Shown one piece after another: positions 57,001-64,000 of a stretch of 64,000 bases of DNA. Location: assembly GCF_000224145.3 (NCBI RefSeq), contig NW_004190459.2:148013-212012 (forward strand). The letters are read 5' to 3'. The position numbers and the translations under genes are program-made. The stretch is from Ciona intestinalis. Taxonomy: Eukaryota > Chordata > Ascidiacea > Phlebobranchia > Cionidae. The notes under the pieces were generated by a model that saw only the letters and a list, made by a program, of their open reading frames with translations, made no database searches and was not told where the DNA came from. Every line of letters starts with the position of its first letter. Position 1 is the first letter of the stretch.

Positions 57001-57422
57001 CTAAAACATACTCTTACCCAAACATATATACGCACAGTACAAGTCATAACTCAGTTACCTTAGAAAATTCCCAGTTTTACACGAACGTGCCAATAAGCAT
57101 TATTTACTTAATAGACAGACGATAGACATTTTAGGCAAAATTTTCGTCATAATATGTTTAAATAAAGCGCCACAAAATCAATAAAGTTGTTGTAACGTGG
57201 CATAGATCATTTTAATATCAATCAAACTTTTACTTACCGCAAATTATAATTGCTGATGTTACGATTATAAAGTACATGATCGTCATCTTTATAACATTCC
57301 GTCCTGCCTAACCTTGAAGCTTAATTACTGGTTAATGTCGCTTCTTTTGCCCGAGAGGCCCGATTAAGCATTAAAGCATCACTTAGTCGCTCTTTCTTGT
57401 CAAAAATTCCTACCGGTAAGAC
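39095..57422 (-). CDS. DSCAM-like receptor: 5 Ig, 2 FN3, TM, long tail
   Basis: Neural-type adhesion receptor, 1285 aa. Coding exons: 57238-57286, 52791-53103, 51744-51895, 50311-50430, 49707-49868, 49163-49340, 48606-48718, 48138-48260, 47308-47505, 46638-46824, 46066-46208, 45178-45377, 44680-44800, 44250-44351, 43930-44042, 43175-43294, 42813-42945, 42391-42512, 42116-42284, 41773-41895, 40828-40935, 39767-40342, 39095-39327. 57287-57422 is probable 5' UTR (acceptor CATATTTCAG). Signal peptide MTIMYFIIVTSAIIIC; Ig1 17-171 (C43, W55), Ig2 to 265, Ig3 to 362, Ig4 to 469, Ig5 to 579, each from two exons; FN3 580-686 and 687-798; helix 808-827; tail 828-1285 ending STLV, a class I PDZ ligand. 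WHNGGCPIT, LEYSGD and PGTWYKLRISSCNVVGC match the last FN3 of DSCAM; vertebrate DSCAM also ends in TLV. DSCAM usually has ten Ig and six FN3. Ig1 has EDGGIITC for DxGxYxC. One intron starts with GC. Confidence 0.9.
39364..39455 (-). repeat. SINE fragment, reverse orientation
   Basis: aatgaatgattgaatgtaac, tttatctacgcgtgacgg and tataacacgggtgttctttt. Confidence 0.7.
40432..40525 (-). repeat. SINE fragment, reverse orientation
   Basis: ttaatgtaacctgcttaatc, gcgtggccggtaaacgacag, cgttataacacgg and tacacctcgtgccaact. Confidence 0.7.
40601..40786. mobile_element. Diverged MITE copy
   Basis: tattaggttgaggtaagatg at one end and tatccatcttaccccaa at the other. The interior is strongly decayed and belongs to the subfamily with TTACCCCA ends. 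Confidence 0.6.
40982..41186. mobile_element. TA-flanked MITE copy
   Basis: Ends tatagtaggacgggggaaga and catcttcaccaccctacttc. The interior contains taatatccaaataccctgat and tactacaaaatgggacgaga. Confidence 0.85.
41348..41690 (-). repeat. Full-length SINE, reverse orientation
   Basis: The tail catgaataaatgtaacttac starts the copy, which runs through tcgttataacactggt, cagcttacgaatt, tagtggccacttagttagag and gcacaaagacacatat. It ends in the tRNA-like head (complement of gcgcgctaaccaactgtgcc and cgtaaacttctgggttagag). It is the most complete reverse copy. Confidence 0.85.
41921..42065 (-). repeat. SINE fragment, reverse orientation
   Basis: tttatcctcgcatggcgggg, agtcgttattacacgggtgt and catacaccttatgccagctt. 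Confidence 0.75.
42545..42734. mobile_element. TA-flanked MITE copy
   Basis: Ends aagtagggtgagaaagacgg and ttttcaccacccgactctat. The interior has taacaacggtctatgggagt. It is in the intron after the membrane-spanning exon. Confidence 0.85.
43018..43138 (-). repeat. SINE head fragment, reverse orientation
   Basis: ccgtgaagtgtcttcaagga, cagcgtcgagcttcgaacac and tagaggcgggcgctaaccac, i.e. body plus tRNA-like head. Confidence 0.7.
43345..43465 (+). repeat. SINE tail fragment
   Basis: cacctacaaagatatatacg, cacccgtgttataaagactg and cacacaaggataaataagtt. Confidence 0.7.
43660..43830. repeat. Second repeat family copy, internally repeated
   Basis: atttggatcagattcgacca, taccccaacactcagggtgg and a second decayed pass (ggatttaggccaaatttggc) recall 20325 and 23415. 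Confidence 0.45.
44074..44150. mobile_element. Truncated MITE end
   Basis: tatagtagggtggggggaga followed by ttttcattttattttt and a decayed interior. No matching right end is seen. Confidence 0.6.
44434..44625. mobile_element. MITE copy of the TTACCCCA subfamily
   Basis: tgtattgggggtaagatgaa and ccatcttaccccaatctaac bound it. The interior has gttagcacgtaatacccc and gttaacaacaacgct. Confidence 0.7.
45401..46065. other. DSCAM-like intron without recognisable elements
   Basis: AT-rich, with a run of ten G after tttttttttggaggg near 45797-45808. No MITE, SINE or exon was seen. Confidence 0.45.
46250..46440 (-). repeat. Decayed SINE copy, reverse orientation
   Basis: aacgacagtgattgtaatat, aacccctaagtggcctgatg, gccgttaagcttcttgccca and ccacaatggtgacagcgacg preserve family order. 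Confidence 0.6.
46909..47121. mobile_element. TA-flanked MITE copy
   Basis: Ends tatagtaggttggggtaaga and cttcccccaccctactatag. About 15 bases longer than its relatives because of an internal duplication around gttggtaattg. Confidence 0.85.
47557..47718. mobile_element. Decayed MITE copy of the TTACCCCA subfamily
   Basis: tatagtactgcggggtaagt and tattagcacataatgtccaa at the left; the right end is lost at the junction with the next copy. Confidence 0.55.
47719..47914. mobile_element. MITE copy adjoining the previous one
   Basis: atcatgatgggggaagatag on the left and aaaggtgtcccgtctttttc on the right. The interior has catttagtagtaaataaagg and aaacacgatcaggatattta. Confidence 0.7.
48362..48557. 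mobile_element. TA-flanked MITE copy
   Basis: Ends atatagtacgatggggaaag and tcccatcttaccccacagta. Intronic in the Ig region of the DSCAM-like gene. Confidence 0.8.
49363..49430 (-). repeat. SINE tail fragment, reverse orientation
   Basis: aaatgaaagaatgcaaccca, tttattctcgtgtgaca and gcaacaacagtcacaacaca. Confidence 0.5.
50029..50224. mobile_element. TA-flanked MITE copy, right end decayed
   Basis: tatatagtatagggtgataa, ggacacctttagcacataat and gagacgagaaaatagaatga. The right inverted repeat is largely lost. Confidence 0.75.
50522..50718. mobile_element. TA-flanked MITE copy
   Basis: Ends tatagtggagtgtgggaaga and catctcccccactctactat. Its left end is 92 bases from the exon at 50311-50430. 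Confidence 0.85.
50725..50775 (+). repeat. SINE tail fragment
   Basis: agtgtgcacgaggtgtacca and catgttataacgacttcatt. Confidence 0.45.
50886..51055. repeat. Tandem duplication, 85-bp unit
   Basis: Copies start at 50886 and 50971, both beginning tgttaaactctttaaaacat and differing at only a few positions. Intronic in the DSCAM-like gene. Confidence 0.9.
51289..51460. mobile_element. Possible MITE remnant
   Basis: gctagtagggtggggtaaag and atggtggtaaacaaaagatt recall the family; no right end is recognisable. Confidence 0.4.
51487..51681. mobile_element. TA-flanked MITE copy
   Basis: Ends tatagtagaatggggggaaa and catcttcccccaccctacta. It lies 63 bases from the exon at 51744-51895. Confidence 0.85.
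51958..52481. mobile_element. MITE of the TTACCCCA subfamily split by a nested insertion
   Basis: Left part 51958-52107 (atactatggggtaagatagg ... taacaacggtctatgggaga); right part from 52412 (tattaaatgggacgataata ... aaccattttaccccaaccta). The two halves line up with intact relatives once the insert at 52108-52411 is removed. Confidence 0.8.
52108..52411. mobile_element. hAT-like non-autonomous element nested in the MITE
   Basis: 304 bases. Left end cggtgctctacaaac; right end gttgaagagcactg, whose complement is cagtgctcttcaac. It is flanked on both sides by the perfect 8-bp duplication ttctagtt (52100-52107 and 52412-52419). No transposase ORF. It also contains gcaccgtgcacaccgg near the right end. 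Confidence 0.88.
53684..53883. mobile_element. TA-flanked MITE copy
   Basis: Ends tagtagggtgggtgaagatg and cccatcttaccccacagtac. The interior has cattttgtagtaaacaagga. Confidence 0.85.
54754..54885. mobile_element. MITE remnant without ends
   Basis: ttttttggtagtaaacaaaa, ccgtatcctcacgactccca and tttaaaacacagtcaggata are interior motifs. Both inverted repeats are gone. Confidence 0.65.
56195..56310 (+). repeat. SINE tail fragment
   Basis: aagtcacccacaaagcaaaa, ggtaactcgtaagctggcac, gttataacgactgtcg and cagtaagttacattcattca. Confidence 0.75.
56559..56750. mobile_element. MITE copy of the TTACCCCA subfamily
   Basis: tatagtaccgtggggtaata and cccatttgaccccactctac. The interior has ataatatctcatatttccta. 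Confidence 0.8.
56751..56949. mobile_element. TA-flanked MITE copy abutting the previous one
   Basis: Ends atagtagggtggggaagacg and tcccatcttcccccacccta. It begins within two bases of the end of the 56559 copy, of another subfamily. Confidence 0.85.
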
Positions 57423-58735
57423 CTGAAATATGTGATAAAATGATGTGATTTAATTTGCTAAAAAATAAATTAAATTTTAACCACCTACAAAATAACTCAA
57501 GTTAAGGCAATCTGTTTCTACTGATGGTATAATATACGACTGACAACGTAAGTGTTTTAAATGCGCTGAACTGACAAAACTTGAACAACTTATTGTACAT
57601 AACTGCTATCATTGAATGAATATACAGTTTTAAGCACTCTTATACAAAGGTAAATATGATACAGGACTGTACGATACGAATATTAATATCGATTAGTTAA
57701 AGCGATAAGACCACGGAATGTTACATTGTGAACGAACAAACTTGTCCGTTGAGAGTGTATTGTTGACAAATCATTCAAAGCATGGTATTTATACGTAGAG
57801 GCAGGTATATAAGTCGTATAGGCTTTAAAGTGATTGCTTTACTATATAGCTGTATACGACTTATGGAAAACTTTATTTAAACATTTGCTTTGCCATTATC
57901 AGAAGCTTTTGAACAAGTCTTGACTGAATTGTATCTTATTTACATAAGTCCGCGCAAAGTAGACCATTCCATAAACCAAACTTATGAGTGCCTTTTTGAT
58001 AATTACAGTTTTGGATATTGGTAAAATTTAAAGTAAAATTTTATGTGAATGTTTTGTTATTTATTGGATATCCATGCAATCCAAAAGCGGTCACGAATTA
58101 AGTACAACTTCAATTCAACCGTAACTACGCCACAGTTAAGACATTTATTTATTTATTCCGTAACTTAAAACCGTAGCGGAATAAATTGTGTCGTCAGGTA
58201 GCTTATTACTTCTTGACAATGTTTTTAAATTTACCCCTTGAACGTCAAATCCTTTTTCAAAACACTGTACTAGAATTACCCTATACCGCTTTGACTGTCG
58301 ATGTTTATGACTATACAGTATACGCCGTTTACATTCACAGCACGTTTTTGGCGGCCACGCATTCGATACTCGACACACGTGGATAAGGTCAGCTAATATC
58401 GCCCTATTACTTTCAATTGGCCTTTTGGTCCTTTCATGTATAGCAATCAATATAGTGGGGTAACCCGGCAACTTTCGAAGATCATGCCCGACGCATATGT
58501 ATGAATAATTAATCCCTTCGTTCGCCAATTTAATTCCAGCAACGCCGCGCCACGCGAATTCAATTAAACGACGCCAGAAGAATTTCTCGTCTGCGCAGAT
58601 TTCGCAAGATTTCTTGTGACGACATTAATCCTCATTATACGTCATAAATACTGATTTTGCTGCGTCAATGACTACGATATGGCGAAATTAGGCAGCAACT
58701 TCGCACGCAAGTTATACGAACGTTGTACGATGTAC

Positions 58736-58868
58736 AGTATAGGTTGGGTTAAAATGGTCAATGTTTTCAGTCACATGTTAGGTCCCACTTGGCACTTGCT
58801 AGTAAATAAAGAGTATCTATAGAATTATATACCATACCGGTATCCATCTTGCCCGACACTGTACTATA
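58736..58868. mobile_element. Truncated MITE copy
   Basis: tataggttgggttaaaatgg and ccgacactgtactataacag. The middle third is deleted. Confidence 0.6.
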
Positions 58869-59734
58869 ACAGTACATCGTACAGTTCGATACAGTTATTT
58901 TAAACTTCCATAAAACAATCCAATCATACGAAAGATGTCGGCCATACGCATTTATTTGTACGAATGTAAGCTGAAACATGCGCCGTCCGTTTAATGTTAA
59001 AGTGAACACTACACAAACGAATGTCAAACACGCAAATAATAACACGACACAGCCACGGGCCGTTTAACGGCTTCCTAATACGTAGCAAGCCATAACATAT
59101 CACAGGTCTCTCTCTATTGGGAACTAAAACTAAAACGTTGCAACTTACACCAAAGTAACTTAAACTAACATAATCTGCGTCAGACGCTACTACAATTATA
59201 ACTGCTACAAATTTGCTTATAAACTGCAACGTATATGTCGCTTTTTTACGCCTGACATATTGTAACTCTAAAAGCAAGTCTAAATTTCACCTAAAATATG
59301 TGAAAGAGATTCTAATACACTGTACTGTAACTTGCGCCTTAAAAGGTCAACTGATTTATATATATCTCAATCATATCTTCAGTAAACGGCAATCGGAACT
59401 CCTGTGGGAACCTCGCATCTGTCGAACACCTTTTCCTCAAGTCTGCAGCAGATTACGTTACCTCTCGCGTTTCGAGACGGCGCGTTTTTCATCACTCGCC
59501 AGTTGCCGATGGGAGAGCGCTCTCCTAGCAACACCTGCCGCATGAGCTCGTCGAAATCTGTAATCAACGCGCTATAGGTCTTGTACACGTGCTTTTAGAA
59601 CGTAGAGAAAACGAAATAATATGCGGAACCGAAGAATGCGAAAAAAAGTTCGACTTAGGGAATAATAAATTGAAAAGTATCATTCCAAGCTTTTTTGTGA
59701 ACTTTAATATATATGTATAAATAAATATATATAT

Positions 59735-59896
59735 TATGGTTTTATTTTCTTTTCTCGTCCCTTTTGGTGGTAGACAAAGAATACAAAATTATATTAGCAT
59801 ATCCTCACGAAACGGTGTTGTTAAATCTTAAAACACGATTAAAAAATATGTAACAGTTGTGCTAGCAGAATTTATCTTACCCCACAGTACTAAATT
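59735..59896. mobile_element. MITE copy lacking its left end
   Basis: ttttcttttctcgtcccttt, tggtggtagacaaagaatac and tttatcttaccccacagtac. Confidence 0.65.
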
Positions 59897-60281
59897 TCTC
59901 AAAATAAGATTCTTGTTTACATGCCTGACGTCATCAATCTAAAATTGCGCCACGAACTGTAGAATTTAGAGATGGCGCAAGACAATCCATCATTCCAATC
60001 AGCGCTTTTCTACGAAGACAGAATGTAACACGACCCACACATTTCCATACGACCGAAAAAAATCGAAAATCTGTTACTATTGCAACACAAGTTAACTATA
60101 ACTAACTTACTAAAGCTATGATCCTAACTTCCCTTTTCATTTTTCCTTTGATTTTTTCTCATATATATACAATCAAGTTACATGAAACGCATGGGATTTT
60201 AGGACGTTGTCCAAATAAACGTCCAACTACCGACATACTAATGTCGTAGTTAAGTATAGCTTAATTGTGTTTGTATAGCCA

Positions 60282-60987
60282 TTCCCCATCACTAATTTGC
60301 GCTCAAAGTACGCTATTTTATAAAATTCAACTTATTTTTCTCATGGGTAAAACTATATAAATATAACGAAACGACACGACAAATAAAAAATATGTACACA
60401 CAGTTAGAATTTACGAGAATAAAGTCTATATACCTGTCTGCATGCTTGGTGCCATCAATATTATAATTCAATATATTAAACCAGGACCATTTCACCGTCG
60501 TAATATCGATCAATATAAACTTGTGGTTAGAATTAAAACATTTCAAAGATTAACACATCTTGTCCAGGGTCGCATATACAATACCAAGATATGTCGTTCG
60601 TAACAATATCAATCAAGCACCCGTGTGGATATTCCATTGGGCATTAACGCCTTTGGCCCGAGCTTTAAAAATATTTAAACCTTTGACCAATGACCTGTAA
60701 CCTCTACATAAGCAACTGTCCAATCGCAAGTCCAAATACGGCAACGGCCTTGTTGTGTTGCGAAGCTTTAATTAATTACGCGTTTAAAATCGAGCGCGCA
60801 AAAATCTTTTCCTCGAAAGAAAAATTCACAACACAGACAAAAGAATTGGGAAATGAATCTTTTAAAAAACACATCTGCAAAACTCTTTGCCACATATATG
60901 AAATATAACTGGCCAGACAAAACTAAACTCTACAAAACTATAGCATGATTTTGTAAGTCTGCATATTGAACTTTTGGCAATCAACCT
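60282..60987. repeat. Duplicated block, copy 1 (left of the gap)
   Basis: Starts ttccccatcactaatttgcg, ends ggcaatcaacct at the gap. Nearly identical to 61038-61663 except for scattered substitutions and an extra 80 bases (60843-60922). Possibly the second haplotype of the same locus. Confidence 0.9.
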
Positions 60988-61037
60988 NNNNNNNNNNNNN
61001 NNNNNNNNNNNNNNNNNNNNNNNNNNNNNNNNNNNNN
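60988..61037. other. Assembly gap, 50 N
   Basis: Exactly 50 undetermined bases, so the size is likely a placeholder. Confidence 0.99.
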
Positions 61038-61663
61038 TTCCCCATCACTAATTTGCGCTCAAAGTACGCTATTTTATAAAATTCAACTTATTTGTCTCAT
61101 GGGTAAAACTATATAAATATAACGAAACGACACGACAAATAAAAAATATGTACACACAGTTAGAATTTACGAGAATAAAGTCTATATACCTGTCTGCATG
61201 CTTGGTGCCATCAATATTATAATTAAATATATTAAACCAGGACCATTTCACCGTCGTAATATCGATCAATATAAACTTGTGGTTAGAATTAAAACATTTC
61301 AAAGATTAACATATCTTGTCCAGGGTCGCATATACAATACCAAGATATGTCGTTCGTAACAATATCAATCAAGCACCCGTGTGGATATTCCATTGGGCAT
61401 TAACGCCTTTGGCCCGAGCTTTAAAAATATTTAAACCTTTGACCAATGACCTGTAACCTCTACATAAGCAACTGTCCAATCGCAAGTCCAAATACGGCAA
61501 CAGCCTTGTTGTGTTGCGAAGCTTTAATTAATTACGCGTTTAAAATCGAGCGCGCAAAAATCTTTTCCTCGAAAGAATAATTCACAACACAGACAAAACT
61601 AAATTCTACAATACTATAGCATGATCCTGTAAGTCTGTTTACTGAACTTTCGGCAATCAACCT
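61038..61663. repeat. Duplicated block, copy 2 (right of the gap)
   Basis: Starts at the first base after the gap with the same sequence as 60282 and ends ggcaatcaacct. Unique sequence follows (agctgagataacag). Confidence 0.9.
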
Positions 61664-62340
61664 AGCTGAGATAACAGTTATAACTTAATCAAGTAGGAAC
61701 AGTTATACAACTTGATAAACAACATAATATATAAACACCAACGAAAGCTATAGGCCCTATGAACCTAGTTTGGCATATACAGGTTTTTGTATACACACAC
61801 GAAGCAGACGATGTCTCGAAAGAGAAAACTGCCGACGCGTCGGCCATGGGGCAAAGTGCTGCCCTGTAATGGCTGGCATGTATAGATAAAATCAACCGTT
61901 ATGGCTTATCAATAATTAAAAGGCGAGTGCATAATTACAAATCCCCAAAAGGGATATCATTAACCGTTGTTGATGTATGGAATAAATAACAGGGTGTGCG
62001 GTAAGATACACTATGCATATATAATCGTTGGGACGTGGATATACTACTAACCACAACAACTAAACGTGGAAATGTATCTTAGATGCATTTTTCGTGACAT
62101 GTGCTGTTTTATTCCACGAACTGCTTGCGTGTTAAACAAAAATGGTTGTAGCAGCTATAACAGTGTAATATATGTTGCAAAATATTACTGAATATGTTTT
62201 TGAACATGGGTAACTTTCGTGTTTTGATTTGTATGTAAAACCCAGATTTTAAAGCGATAAAGTCCATGTGATATTATTGCGATTCTGTAACCACTCTATC
62301 GGGACAACAAGTAAAAGGTTGTTCATGTTAAACAGCATAT

Positions 62341-62539
62341 ACATTAGGGCGGGGGAAGACGGGACAGCTTTATTTAGCACGTAATATTCAAATATATTAT
62401 ATTCAAACATAACAATTAACAACAGTCTATGGAAGCCGTGGGTATACAGTTTTATAATTCTTTAAACGTTCTTTGTTAACTACCAAGTGGGACCAGAAAA
62501 TAGAATTAAATGGTGTCACATTTTTCTAACCCTATTATG
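62341..62539. mobile_element. TA-flanked MITE copy
   Basis: Left end acattagggcgggggaagac; right end cacatttttctaaccctatt. The interior has ttctttgttaactaccaagt. Confidence 0.8.
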
Positions 62540-62905
62540 TTATACAGCTTAAAGTAGTTCATATAATCCACAGCAAAACGAATTTTACGTAAGAGTAAAA
62601 TCACAGCGGTATACAGCGAAAACAGAAACAGTTAACACATTGTAACAGTTCTTATATTGCCACCTTCTTAATAGCGGGGTTGAAATAATCCGTGTTCGAG
62701 GATTAATAAAGCTGTTCAGAAAATGTAAGTGAGATTGCATTATCCCTGCACGTTATAATCGCCATCTATAAGCTTTATAATCTGCTCTCTAATGCTTGAA
62801 TCTTAACCAACGTTCACACTTCTTGTAGAGGCGTGACCAATAATAAGCAAGTTGTGTGGCTGTAAGCTTATAATAACGATCGCTTGGAACGGATTTTCGA
62901 AGTTA

Positions 62906-63099
62906 TACAGTACAGTGGGGGGAGACGAAACACATTTAGCACATATTATCCAAATATCTTAATCGTGTTTTAAAAATTAACAGCGGTCCATAGGAGTCGT
63001 GAGGATACGATTTTATATTGCTTTGAATGTTTTTTGTTTACTACCAAATGGAAAAAATAGAGTGAAAACATTTCCTATCTATACCCCACCCTACTATAC
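62906..63099. mobile_element. TA-flanked MITE copy
   Basis: Left end tacagtacagtggggggaga; right end tctataccccaccctactat. The interior has tagcacatattatccaaata. Confidence 0.85.
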
Positions 63100-63202
63100 A
63101 CCGAACCTTTAAGTAAAAAAATACCAAGTTTTAATAAAGGCCAACGCAGTCGTTAACCTTATAAAATATACTGATGAAGATGATGAAAAAAACAAAACAC
63201 GT

Positions 63203-63260
63203 TTTAGGGTAGGGTGAGGTATGATGGGACGTGGGCATGTTGCGACACCTTTTCAAAATC
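63203..63260. mobile_element. MITE end fragment
   Basis: gttttagggtagggtgaggt and atgatgggacgtgggcatgt resemble a left end; no matching right end. Confidence 0.4.
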
Positions 63261-64000
63261 TAATTTTTAAAGTTCCCGTACGAATGTTAAACTTAAGGCA
63301 ATGCTATTCCATGAAATTAATTATGTTTTACAACCAAGTGTGGTAACTATTTCGATTTTATCTCCAATACACATGCTCCAACATATGCAGACGAAACAAA
63401 AAGATTTTCGCCATTAAAACTGACAGAGGAATATTTAAGCTGTTACTCATAACAACAATAACAACACTTCTCGTATCCCGTCTTCTCTACAGCTGTGAAA
63501 ACACAAATCACTCCAATATTTCGTTTTTCTAAATTGTTTGCAAAACGTAGTAATACTGAGTGACAGTGCTGTAACAACGAAAAGATTTTTAACAATTTTA
63601 GCGAAAATAATGATAAGACATCGTTTCGCTATACGGTATAATTCATCGTACCACGTAACGAGCGTATTATATATATGGTAGCTTCATCAGTTTGGAAAAT
63701 GCTACAAAAATAGTTTGAGGCTATTGAGAAGTAAAAAGAAAGCAAAATTGCTAATAGAGTTTTAAGCACAATTAAATTTGGATAATAGAATTTAAACACG
63801 GCAATATACTGTATATAGCAACCATAGTAGTAAATTTGTATAACGTTAAGCCTCAATGAGGCATTTACAGGACGTGTAGAAAGTAGCAAATATTTTTTGC
63901 AGTGATAAACAGTTGAATTGATAAGTTAAAGTTGGTTTGATGCTGGAAAGAAAATTACAGAAGGATGGCAGTTACCGAAAAATGTCCAAAAGATACAATT

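Larger units (their letters stand above)
53104..57237. other. First intron of the DSCAM-like gene
   Basis: About 4.1 kb. I looked for further Ig exons on the - strand (W...YxC patterns between splice signals) and saw none. It contains MITE copies, a SINE tail and otherwise AT-rich unique sequence. Confidence 0.5.
57423..60281. other. Upstream flank of the DSCAM-like gene, no gene seen
   Basis: May hold upstream non-coding exon(s) and the promoter of the receptor gene, because the 5' UTR exon appears to start at a splice acceptor. ORFs of up to 127 codons on the - strand (58145-58528) have no recognisable domain and unremarkable composition. TGACGTCA occurs at 59926-59933. Confidence 0.45.
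61664..64000. other. Right end of the window, no gene seen
   Basis: AT-rich. Apart from two MITE copies and one fragment, I see no repeats, splice-linked ORFs or RNA genes. Confidence 0.45.

Noticed and set aside
53104..57237. Extra Ig exons in the first intron of the DSCAM-like gene
   Set aside because: No stretch with paired Cys/Trp patterns between plausible splice sites was found; the receptor is complete without them.
58145..58528. 127-codon ORF on the - strand upstream of the DSCAM-like gene
   Set aside because: No recognisable domain, no supporting splice or promoter context, and composition like neighbouring random frames. Kept as non-coding unless transcripts show otherwise.
60313..61302. 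Two nearly identical 77-codon ORFs on the - strand either side of the gap
   Set aside because: They are the same sequence in the duplicated block, and the peptide has no protein-like features; the similarity comes from duplication, not gene conservation.

Overview
The window looks like a piece of a tunicate genome, most likely Ciona. The DNA is AT-rich, genes are split into many short exons with GT-AG introns, the readable proteins are animal families (TTLL5, TMED10, SMIM12, a DSCAM-like receptor), and two short repeat families recur throughout: a TA-flanked MITE of about 190 bp and a tRNA-headed SINE. From memory, unverified, these resemble elements described in Ciona intestinalis. There are no bacterial-type operons and no CRISPR array.

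Layout. At 1-2994 (+) lies the 3' end of an unrecognised Ser/Thr-rich disordered protein. At 4286-6903 (-) is a complete five-exon TMED10/p24-delta cargo receptor. It is divergent from 7877-27777 (+), a complete 31-exon TTLL5-type tubulin glutamylase; I traced every exon junction, giving 1500 residues in frame. At 29547-31349 (-) is a two-exon gene for an unrecognised 193-residue single-pass membrane protein. Just upstream on the same strand is the single-exon SMIM12 (31670-31921). Divergent from SMIM12 is a four-exon GNAT-fold acetyltransferase (32864-34500, +). A tentative gene for a tiny charged protein sits at 36166-37103 (-).

The right half is dominated by 39095-57422 (-), a 23-coding-exon transmembrane receptor of 1285 residues: signal peptide, five Ig domains, two fibronectin III domains, one membrane helix and a tail of about 458 residues ending in a PDZ ligand. 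Its FN3 pair and C terminus match the C-terminal part of DSCAM, but the first FN3 block typical of DSCAM is absent. From 57423 to the end I see no convincing gene: MITE relics, an assembly gap of 50 N at 60988-61037, and a duplicated block either side of that gap that may be two haplotypes.

The genes do not form a pathway. TTLL5 modifies axonemal and other microtubules, TMED10 works in ER-Golgi traffic, SMIM12 and the 193-residue protein are small membrane proteins, and the DSCAM-like receptor is a cell-surface adhesion molecule. MITEs are dense from 29.8 kb onward and nearly absent from the TTLL5 locus. The octamer TGACGTCA is strongly concentrated between 35.9 and 53 kb.

All exon boundaries come from reading splice signals and reading-frame continuity by eye; no transcript or database was consulted.
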